The notes beneath the pieces were generated by a model that was not told where the DNA came from, did no database searches, and saw only the letters and a program-made list of their open reading frames with translations. The position numbers and the translations under genes are program-made. Positions 43,346-50,507 of a DNA stretch of 64,000 bases are shown in pieces (positions within the stretch are counted from its first letter, which is position 1; each line of letters opens with the position of its first letter). This DNA comes from Anaerolineales bacterium (GTDB lineage: Bacteria; Chloroflexota; Anaerolineae; 4572-78; J111), in assembly GCA_020634935.1 (NCBI GenBank), contig JACKAT010000007.1, positions 1 to 64,000 of the forward strand, in the 5' to 3' direction.

Positions 43346-44045
43346 ACTCAACCTCAATCTTCCGCAGCGATAACAAGCCATTTTGATAAGGCTGAGTCAG
43401 CAAGACAAAGTTAAACTTGTTTAACGTCAGGCACAGATCGAAATCTCTCTGGTCGGCCCATTCCACACGGGGATCGAAAAATTTGAGACCGGTGTGGCTG
43501 GTGCGCAGATTAGTTTTGACCGCTTCGAAGTCAGGTCCCTGGCCATTCGTCAGCCGGGTTTTTAGATAGTGAGCGCAAGCTGTATCCTCTTCAGCCGGCC
43601 GGCCGGGGCCGGTACCCATCGCCACCAGCGAGACCATATCCGGTTCTTTAGCCTTAATGTAGGCTACGATGGCCCCGGCGTTGACAAAACTGCCGGTAAT
43701 CACCTCCGCGGCGGCCTGGGCATTGATTAGCCCCTGCGTGCCGTTGGTGGTGGTGTGGACCACGGTTTTACCGGCAAAGGGGACCCCGTCAATTTCAGCC
43801 GGCGAGTTGCCGTAGCTAAAGCCGGGGATTTTTTGCCCGCCCCGTTCGCCGATCAAAATATAATCGGGATGCTGCTGCTGCAAAGCTCGCGCCGTTTCTC
43901 GCCGGCCCACCGGAATGACGGTTTTTGCGCCCTGATCAAATAGATAACAGGCGGTTGAAAAAGCCCGAAACACATCGATGACCACGGTCAGGCCGGTGGC
44001 TTGCCGCGCTCCTTCCACAAAATCCAAAAGTTGAATGGTGGTCAT
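43344..44045 (-). CDS. comB: 2-phosphosulfolactate phosphatase family protein
   Basis: 233 residues. TVVIDVFRAFSTACYLF, LIGERGGQKIPGFSYGNSPAE and VVHTTTNGTQGL are ComB-family blocks with the acidic Mg site. In methanogens ComB acts in coenzyme M synthesis; in bacteria the real substrate is often unknown. The start lies three bases after the GNAT stop, so the two form an operon. Confidence 0.87.
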   Translation of the reverse strand: MTTIQLLDFVEGARQATGLTVVIDVFRAFSTACYLFDQGAKTVIPVGRRETARALQQQHPDYILIGERGGQKIPGFSYGNSPAEIDGVPFAGKTVVHTTTNGTQGLINAQAAAEVITGSFVNAGAIVAYIKAKEPDMVSLVAMGTGPGRPAEEDTACAHYLKTRLTNGQGPDFEAVKTNLRTSHTGLKFFDPRVEWADQRDFDLCLTLNKFNFVLLTQPYQNGLLSLRKIEVE

Positions 44046-44048
44046 AGA

Positions 44049-44906
44049 TTACACCGGTTGTCGATAGTAGTCATAGGCTGTGGCCTCTCGGAAGCCGCAG
44101 CTTTGGTACAGGTTTAGCGCCTGTCGATTAGCGCAGGCGACCTCCAACGAGATGGGCTGGCGGCGCTCCCGGCTGAGTTGGTTGACGATTCGCGTTAGAA
44201 TGGATCGGCCGTAACCCTGCCCGCGACAGTCCGGCCACAAACAAAAACCGGATAGGTAGATTTCATCCGCGCCCAGCGTCACCTGAATTTTGCCGACGAG
44301 GTGATCATCGACCATCGCGATAAACATGCGCCGGTGGCGGGTTCGTTTTTCATGGGTTAGATAAGTCTGGCTAATTTCCGGTTCGACATTAAAGCAGAGA
44401 TGGTCCAACTGGACAAGCTGGGCCAGATCATCGGCTTGAGCCAGGCGTAACTTGAGCCGAGGCATGGGTTTAAGCGGAGGTATCTCAGCCAGAGTCATCT
44501 TGTATTCGGAAAATTCATAGCGACTGCCGATGGCCGCCATACAGCGGTGGCCTGAGGTCGATTTTTGTTCGCAGATAAAAAGGAAGTCGGGGATTTGTCG
44601 CTCGGCCAGAGATGATCGGGCGGCGGCCAAAAGCTGTTTGAAAATACCCTGCCGCCGGTAGTCGGGGTGGGTCAGCGCGCTGACCTCGGCTTCTTGCTGG
44701 TTGAAGGCGTACAGCGCTAAATAGCCTACCAGCCGTTGATCCTCAATCATCATAAAGTCGTCGGTGACCTGGCCGGATCGGCTTTGTAACGACGGCCAGT
44801 TGAGCTTCATGGTCAGACCTTCAAGTTGGTTGCATTCATCGGCCAAATGGCGAATCGTATCCAGGTCAGCCGGGGATAACTGTGTGCGGGTCTGTAATGT
44901 TCGCAT
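44049..44906 (-). CDS. Double-GNAT acetyltransferase
   Basis: 285 residues with two GNAT domains. The first has ALTHPDYRRQGIFKQLL; the second has LWPDCRGQGYGRSILTRIVNQL and ends with LEVACANRQALNLYQSCGF, each with the acetyl-CoA loop. The layout resembles mycothiol synthase and other tandem GNATs. Substrate unknown. It is first of a two-gene operon with comB. Confidence 0.87.
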   Translation of the reverse strand: MRTLQTRTQLSPADLDTIRHLADECNQLEGLTMKLNWPSLQSRSGQVTDDFMMIEDQRLVGYLALYAFNQQEAEVSALTHPDYRRQGIFKQLLAAARSSLAERQIPDFLFICEQKSTSGHRCMAAIGSRYEFSEYKMTLAEIPPLKPMPRLKLRLAQADDLAQLVQLDHLCFNVEPEISQTYLTHEKRTRHRRMFIAMVDDHLVGKIQVTLGADEIYLSGFCLWPDCRGQGYGRSILTRIVNQLSRERRQPISLEVACANRQALNLYQSCGFREATAYDYYRQPV

Positions 44907-44920
44907 ACGCTCCTAAAAGG

Positions 44921-44973
44921 GGAGCATCAACGCTTGCTTTGATCTTACCTGACAACGCTTGCTTTGTCGCTCC
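44921..44973. repeat. Bipartite GGAGC/GCTCC palindrome, copy in GNAT leader
   Basis: GGAGC at 44921, CATCAACGCTTGCTTTGATC, a short spacer, GACAACGCTTGCTTTGTC, then GCTCC ending at 44973. Two similar hairpins lie within one outer pair. Confidence 0.7.
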
Positions 44974-45004
44974 GATATATTTGCACTGACGGAAACGTCA
45001 CCCT

Positions 45005-45547
45005 TTAAATATGATTTAGGTTACCCTGACGAGTCGGCACGAACGAAACGCCGTCGGTCAGCCAGCAGCCGGAACAGGCGGGGGTGTCTTGCCGGGATAG
45101 ATCAAACAGGTATACATTGGCCGAGCCGTCAGACCCTGTAATGGTTACTCGCTGCCGGGCGGTATCACCTGAGATTTCGATGGGGCTGTATTCGGCCAGT
45201 TTGTGATTCAGCATCGGCCGGTAGGTGGGGTTTTTCACCAGATAGGTAAATCGATGGAGCGGGCCGGTAGCCTGGCGATTGGCCGGGGAGGCAAACCGGA
45301 AGGCAATCTCGATGCCCGTATCGTCGCTGTCGTTGTTTTGCAGGGCTTCGACCTGGATTTTTACCACGTCTTCTGGAGATAGCTCAGGGCCAGGTTGCAG
45401 GGTGTCGTCCAGATGGATGGCTTGCTTGCTATGGGTAACAAGTTGGGCGGTTTCGGGCAAAGACGAACTGCAACCGGCTGCGATCAATACCAAAAGCGTA
45501 GTTGCAAAAATGCGGAAAAATAGAGGAATCAAAGAGTTTGATAACAT
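45005..45547 (-). CDS. DUF4864-like lipoprotein
   Basis: 180 residues. Signal peptide with lipobox LIAAGC (Cys near 26). The mature part has SPEDVVKIQVEALQNNDSDD and IAFRFASPANRQATGPL with FTYLVKNPTYRPMLNHK, the outline of DUF4864 proteins. They often sit in membranes or cell walls and have no known role. A pair of Cys (PACSGCW) near the end could bind metal or form a disulfide. Confidence 0.78.
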   Translation of the reverse strand: MLSNSLIPLFFRIFATTLLVLIAAGCSSSLPETAQLVTHSKQAIHLDDTLQPGPELSPEDVVKIQVEALQNNDSDDTGIEIAFRFASPANRQATGPLHRFTYLVKNPTYRPMLNHKLAEYSPIEISGDTARQRVTITGSDGSANVYLFDLSRQDTPACSGCWLTDGVSFVPTRQGNLNHI

Positions 45548-45700
45548 TTTTACCTCCGCTTGATGGGGTATGATAAGAAACTATAGCACGGCTTTCAACT
45601 GCTGACAACCATCATTATAGCGCAAAAGCTTAGCTTTTACATCTTACGGATTAGCCTCGATGATGGTATAATTGGGGGCACTTTGAGAATGAGGTGAAGG

Positions 45701-46636
45701 ATGATCCACGGTACGCACAATGCTCTGCCCGACCCACGCAACGAGTCGATTCTGATTTATATCAACGGCGCGCTAATCCCCAGAGCCGAGGCCAAGATTT
45801 CAGTTTTTGACAGTGGTTTTCTCATCGGCGACGGGGTGTGGGAAGCCGTCCGGCTGCACGATGGTGTGCTGGTTTTTTTGGATGAGCATCTTGACCGGCT
45901 CTACCAGGGGGCCAAAGCCATCGGGCTTGACATTGGTCTGACCCGCGCCGAATTGACCGCCGCTCTGGAAAAGACCATCGCCGCCAATCAGATGACCACC
46001 CGCGTCCACGTCCGATTCATGATTACGCGCGGCATCAAAAAAACACCGTCCCAGGACCCACGCTTAGCCATCGGCGGTCCGACCATCGTCATTATCGCCG
46101 AGCACAAGCAAGCCGACCCGGCCACCAAAGAACAGGGCATCAAACTTTTTACCTCTACCGTGCGACGGGGTTCGCCCGATTATCTCGATCCCCGGCTCAA
46201 CTGCCATAGTAAACTGCATGAGGTCATCGCGCTGGTGCAGGCCCTCCAAGCCGGCGCGGACGAGGCGCTGATGCTCGACATTCACGGCTTTGTTAGCACC
46301 TGCAACGCCACCAACTTTTTTATGATCAAGAAGGACGAAGTTTGGACCTCGACCGGCCAGTACTGTATGAATGGTATCACCCGGGGCAAGGTGATCGAGG
46401 TTGGCCGCCAGCACGGCCTTGTTGTCCACGAGAAAAATTTTTCGCTAACCGATGTTTATGACGCCGATGAGACGTTTGTCACCGGCACCTTTGGTGGGCT
46501 GACCCCGGTGATTGAGGTCGATGGCCGCGTTATCGGCGCGGGCAAATACGGTCCGTTGACGCGCCGGCTGAGTGAGTGGTATGAGGCCGAGATTGCAGTA
46601 GCGGTGCAGGCGGCCAAAAGTAGCAATGAGAAATAA
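45701..46636 (+). CDS. Class IV aminotransferase
   Basis: 311 residues, fold type IV (IlvE / D-amino-acid aminotransferase). KISVFDSGFLIGDGVWEAVRLHDG at the N-terminus, the PLP lysine in LNCHSKLHEVIALVQA, and GFVSTCNATNFFMI with the phosphate-binding end. The expected substrates are branched-chain or D-amino acids; the choice cannot be made from sequence. It is first in an operon with enoyl-CoA hydratase and decarboxylase genes. Ribosome site GAGGTGAAGG. Confidence 0.9.
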   Translation: MIHGTHNALPDPRNESILIYINGALIPRAEAKISVFDSGFLIGDGVWEAVRLHDGVLVFLDEHLDRLYQGAKAIGLDIGLTRAELTAALEKTIAANQMTTRVHVRFMITRGIKKTPSQDPRLAIGGPTIVIIAEHKQADPATKEQGIKLFTSTVRRGSPDYLDPRLNCHSKLHEVIALVQALQAGADEALMLDIHGFVSTCNATNFFMIKKDEVWTSTGQYCMNGITRGKVIEVGRQHGLVVHEKNFSLTDVYDADETFVTGTFGGLTPVIEVDGRVIGAGKYGPLTRRLSEWYEAEIAVAVQAAKSSNEK

Positions 46637-46681
46637 GAAAATAGCAGTTATAAATTATTAGATAGAGAGGATCTTTAAAAA

Positions 46682-47467
46682 ATGTCTGAAAGTAAAAGCT
46701 ATGAAAATATTTTGGTGCGGACTGAAGGACGGGTGGGGATTGTGCAACTTAATCGCCCCAAGGCCCTGAACGCGCTCGATACGCCGACGATGTTGGAAGT
46801 GAATGAGGCCTTAGCCGCCTTTGACGCCGATGACAGCATCGGTTGTCTGGTGTTGACCGGCAGCGAGAAAGCCTTTGCCGCCGGAGCCGATATCAAGCAG
46901 ATGGCCGAGGCGTCGGTGGTGCAGCAACTCAATATGGTCTTTCTCGATTTGTGGGATCGGTTGCAATCGGTGACTAAGCCAATTATCGCGGCGGTCAGCG
47001 GCTGGTGTTTGGGCGGCGGCTGCGAACTGGCGATGGTGTGCGATATGATCGTCGCTTCGGAGTCGGCTCGCTTTGGCCAGCCGGAAATTAACTTGGGTAT
47101 TATTCCGGGGGCAGGCGGCACCCAACGGCTAACCCGCGCCGTGGGCAAAGCCATCGCGATGGAGATGGTGCTGGCTAATCGCCACCTAACAGCCCAAGAG
47201 GCTCTGGGCTATGGCCTGGTCAACCGGGTCGCGCCGGTCGAGCAATATCTTGATGAAGCCATCAAATTGGCCGCCGATATCGCCAGTAAATCTCCGGTCG
47301 CGGTGCGGGTGGGCAAGGAGGCGGTCAATAAAGCCTTCGAAACCACCCTGGCCGAGGGAGTTTATCTGGAGCGCCGCCTCTTCACCATGCTGTTCGGCAC
47401 CGAAGATCAGAAAGAGGGCATGGCGGCCTTTATCGCCAAGCGCCCGGCGGAATGGAAAGGAAAATAG
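46682..47467 (+). CDS. Enoyl-CoA hydratase/isomerase
   Basis: 261 residues, crotonase family. NRPKALNALDTPTM, AFAAGADIKQMAE (the oxyanion loop) and GWCLGGGCELAMVCDMI, then GIIPGAGGTQRLTRAVG with the catalytic Glu pair of true hydratases. It hydrates 2-enoyl-CoA in fatty or amino acid breakdown. It overlaps no gene; the decarboxylase starts directly after its stop. Confidence 0.94.
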   Translation: MSESKSYENILVRTEGRVGIVQLNRPKALNALDTPTMLEVNEALAAFDADDSIGCLVLTGSEKAFAAGADIKQMAEASVVQQLNMVFLDLWDRLQSVTKPIIAAVSGWCLGGGCELAMVCDMIVASESARFGQPEINLGIIPGAGGTQRLTRAVGKAIAMEMVLANRHLTAQEALGYGLVNRVAPVEQYLDEAIKLAADIASKSPVAVRVGKEAVNKAFETTLAEGVYLERRLFTMLFGTEDQKEGMAAFIAKRPAEWKGK

Positions 47468-48919
47468 ATGTCAGAAATACCGAACTACCACATGACCCCG
47501 GCCGAGTTTCGCCGCTACGGCCGGACTATGGTCGATTGGATTGCCGACTATATGGAACAGGTGGAGTCGTATCCGGTGCTGTCTCAGGTTGAGCCGGGGC
47601 AGATTCAAGCCTCGCTGCCAGCTAACCCGCCAATGCAAGGCGAATCCGTTGAGGCGATGCTCAAAGATGTCGAGACGCTGATCATGCCGGGCATCACCCA
47701 TTGGCAGTCGCCCAACTTTTTCGCCTTCTTCCCGGCTAACAACTCCGGCCCGGCTATTTTGGCCGAGCTGCTGTCGGCCGGTTTGGGTGTGCAGGGCATG
47801 CTGTGGGCCACCAGCCCGGCCTGCACGGAAGTGGAAACCGTCATGATGGATTGGGTGGCCCAACTGCTCGACCTGCCGGATAATTTCCGATCAAGCGGGC
47901 CGGGCGGCGGGGTCATTCAGGACTCGGCCTCCAGCGCGACGTTGTGTGCCATCCTGGCCGCCCGCGAACGAGCCACCAATTTTGAGATTAATGAGCGGGG
48001 CCTTAACGGCAAGTTGGTGGCCTATGCTTCTAGCCAGGCCCACTCGTCGATTGAAAAGGGGCTTAAGATTGCCGGGATTGGCCGGGAGAACTTACGCCTG
48101 ATCGGGCTCGATGACCAGTTTGCCCTCCGGCCTGATTTGCTGGCCGAGCAGATCGAGCAGGATCGACGGGCCGGGTTGACGCCCTTTTTCCTGTCGGCCA
48201 ACGTTGGCAGCACCTCCTCGGCGGCGATGGACCCGCTGCCGGAGCTCGGCCGGATTTGCCGGGAGCATGGGCTGTGGTTTCACGTCGATGCGGCCATGTA
48301 CGGCACGGCGGCGGTTTGCCCCGAGTTTCGCTGGATTCACAACGGTCTCGACCTGGCCGACAGCTATACCTTTAACCCGCACAAGTGGATGTTCACCAAT
48401 TTCGACTGCAACTGTTTTTACGTGGCCGACCGGCAGGCGCTAATTAATACCTTGAGTATCATGCCGGAATACCTGCGCAACGCGGCCACGACAGCCGGTG
48501 CGGTTTTTGACTATCGTGATTGGCAGATCCCGCTGGGGCGGCGATTTCGATCACTCAAGTTGTGGTTTGTCATTCGCCACTACGGAGTCGAGGGGTTGCG
48601 CTACCACATCCGGCGCCATGTTGAGTTGGCTCAGCAGTTTGCTGGCTGGGTTGCGGCTAGCGACGCGTTTGAGCTATCGACCGAGCCGAAACTGAACCTG
48701 GTCTGCTTCCACCACACCGGCGGCGATGCGCTCAACCAGGCGCTTATGGATCGGCTCAATGCCAGCGGGGACCTGTACCTAACCCATACGAAGCTTAACG
48801 GTCGATTGGTACTGCGCTTGTGTGTGGGACAAACTCGGACCGAATTGCCGCACCTCGCGCGTGCCTGGCAGTTGATTCAGGCAGCGGCAGTTGATCTCAA
48901 ATCGATGGCTGCTGCCTGA
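47468..48919 (+). CDS. Aromatic L-amino acid decarboxylase-like PLP enzyme
   Basis: 483 residues, group II decarboxylase. YMEQVESYPVLSQVEPGQI, ITHWQSPNFFAFFPANNS, GGGVIQDSASSATLCAILAAR, WFHVDAAMYGTAAVCPEFR and the PLP lysine in FNPHKWMFTNFDCN are the standard blocks of tryptophan/tyrosine/DOPA decarboxylases. It should make an aryl-ethylamine or a similar amine. The ATG directly follows the hydratase stop. A role in linked breakdown of an amino acid with its two neighbours is possible. Confidence 0.93.
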   Translation: MSEIPNYHMTPAEFRRYGRTMVDWIADYMEQVESYPVLSQVEPGQIQASLPANPPMQGESVEAMLKDVETLIMPGITHWQSPNFFAFFPANNSGPAILAELLSAGLGVQGMLWATSPACTEVETVMMDWVAQLLDLPDNFRSSGPGGGVIQDSASSATLCAILAARERATNFEINERGLNGKLVAYASSQAHSSIEKGLKIAGIGRENLRLIGLDDQFALRPDLLAEQIEQDRRAGLTPFFLSANVGSTSSAAMDPLPELGRICREHGLWFHVDAAMYGTAAVCPEFRWIHNGLDLADSYTFNPHKWMFTNFDCNCFYVADRQALINTLSIMPEYLRNAATTAGAVFDYRDWQIPLGRRFRSLKLWFVIRHYGVEGLRYHIRRHVELAQQFAGWVAASDAFELSTEPKLNLVCFHHTGGDALNQALMDRLNASGDLYLTHTKLNGRLVLRLCVGQTRTELPHLARAWQLIQAAAVDLKSMAAA

Positions 48920-48984
48920 GTAGATCAACCAGGCGAGGCCCGATCGAAAGCGTATTGCCGCTTACTGAAAAACTTTTTTCAACA

Positions 48985-49063
48985 TTGACAATACCTGGGT
49001 AGTTTGATAGCCTTAAGTGAACACAATTGTCACATTTCCCCCCCGATTAACTCTCACTTAAGG
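48985..49063 (+). promoter_or_regulatory. Promoter and ribosome-site-pairing inverted repeat
   Basis: TTGACA at 48985-48990 is a possible -35 with a weak -10. CCTTAAGTGA (49011-49020) is a perfect complement of TCACTTAAGG (49054-49063), whose end overlaps the ribosome site AAGGAG of the carbonic anhydrase gene. In RNA this would hide the ribosome site; in DNA it could be a two-site operator. Confidence 0.55.
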
Positions 49064-49072
49064 AGAATATCA

Positions 49073-50032
49073 ATGAAGAGATCAACCATACTAGTTCTTG
49101 CTGTCGTTTTGTGCTTTGTTGGGCTGACGACGTTAGCTTATGCCTCCGATCCTATCCATTGGGGTTATGAGGGCGATATTGGCCCCGATAAGTGGGGCGA
49201 TCTCAGTCCGGATTTTGCCGCCTGTTCGACCGGGGTGGAACAATCCCCGATAGATATTCCGGCTGATGCCACGGTTAACCCGGCTGATATTCAGTTTAAC
49301 TATCAGCCCTCTAATCTAACAGTGGTGAATAACGGCCATACGATCCAAGCGAATTACGATGAAGGTAGCTCAATTACGGTGGATGGCGTTACCTATAACT
49401 TGCTACAATTCCATTTCCACGAACATAGCGAACATACCCTCTCCGGTCAGCCGGGGGCCATGGAAGTTCATTTTGTGCATCGGAATGATGACGGTAAATT
49501 AGCCGTGGTTGGCGCGATGATGAACGTTGGGGCCGAGAATCAGACCTTGGCTCCGGTGTGGGCCAATATGCCGGCCGAAGAGGGCGACCCCGTTGCTGTG
49601 GAAGGTGCCACCGTTAATGCCGACGAGATTCTCCCTGCCGACCGCTCCTACTACCGTTATGCCGGATCACTGACGACGCCGCCTTGTTCGGAAGGGGTAA
49701 TCTGGCTGGTCATGACCGCGCCGATCGAAATTTCCGAAGAGCAGCTTGCGACCTTTCAACAAATTCATACTAATAATTTCCGGTCTGTCCAACCATTGAA
49801 TGACCGTCACTTTTTACTCTCGGCTGAGATGGACTCAGCTCCGGCTGAAATGGAAGCAGCGATGACCGAAACGGCGCCGGTTGCCGCAGCTGATGCTCCG
49901 GCTACTTTACCCCAATCGGGTGGCGTTACCGGGCCTGGTTCGACGGACCTCTGGTTTGGGGCTGCCGGTCTGGTCATGGTTATAGGCAGCTTGGCCTTAC
50001 GCCGCCGAATTATTACCCACCAGGATAACTAA
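49073..50032 (+). CDS. Secreted, wall-anchored alpha carbonic anhydrase
   Basis: 319 residues from the ATG at 49073 behind AAGGAGA. Signal peptide (1-23, ending AYA), then an alpha carbonic anhydrase domain: WGYEGDIGPDKWGDL, CSTGVEQSPIDI, the zinc histidines in LLQFHFHEHSEHT and MEVHFVH, and SLTTPPCSEGVIW. After about 50 residues of Ala/Glu/Pro linker, the C-terminus has LPQSG, a hydrophobic helix and RRR, a sortase-type anchor. It hydrates CO2 at the cell surface. The upstream inverted repeat suggests control at the RNA or DNA level. A terminator follows. Confidence 0.94.
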   Translation: MKRSTILVLAVVLCFVGLTTLAYASDPIHWGYEGDIGPDKWGDLSPDFAACSTGVEQSPIDIPADATVNPADIQFNYQPSNLTVVNNGHTIQANYDEGSSITVDGVTYNLLQFHFHEHSEHTLSGQPGAMEVHFVHRNDDGKLAVVGAMMNVGAENQTLAPVWANMPAEEGDPVAVEGATVNADEILPADRSYYRYAGSLTTPPCSEGVIWLVMTAPIEISEEQLATFQQIHTNNFRSVQPLNDRHFLLSAEMDSAPAEMEAAMTETAPVAAADAPATLPQSGGVTGPGSTDLWFGAAGLVMVIGSLALRRRIITHQDN

Positions 50033-50137
50033 CTACTTTTATACTTGAGCCGGGGATATTGTAGACAATTAATGCTGGGTAATGCCTAAATTTCCTAAGA
50101 AAACTGAAGTCAGTTTAGAGTCAATAGCCTTATAAAG

Positions 50138-50165
50138 CGGTATCGAGATATCTCGATACCGTTTT
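50138..50165. terminator. Intrinsic terminator, perfect 24-base palindrome
   Basis: Stem CGGTATCGAGAT with ATCTCGATACCG (50138-50161) followed by four T and preceded by A-rich sequence. It ends the carbonic anhydrase gene and could work both ways. Confidence 0.8.
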
Positions 50166-50507
50166 ATAGTTTATGCCCTTGACTAACTCCTATGGCTGAA
50201 ATATCTAAATAGCAACTGAAGAAGTACAAAGCATTGCAAAGTACAATTATCATATTGTGAACATAATCATCGCCATGCTAAAATTTAGGGTAGCGTTAGT
50301 TTCATCATTTTGGTCGAGCCTCTATTCGTTGAAATAGGATAGTTTGTTTCAACAGGGTCGGGTTGACCTTTTTCCCTGGTTGGTGATGATTTAAGTAGTA
50401 TGCTATTTGATTAGCAAGTAGATGTTGCTTGTGGCCTAAGTACAGTTGTCTTTGAGTGCTTATGGCTTTGCGCTATTGAACGGAGATTGAACGGAGGAGG
50501 TCGTGAA
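50166..50507. other. Intergenic region before the hybrid kinase
   Basis: About 340 A/T-rich bases with no gene, repeat or convincing promoter boxes seen; it should hold the promoter of the kinase at 50508. Confidence 0.4.
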
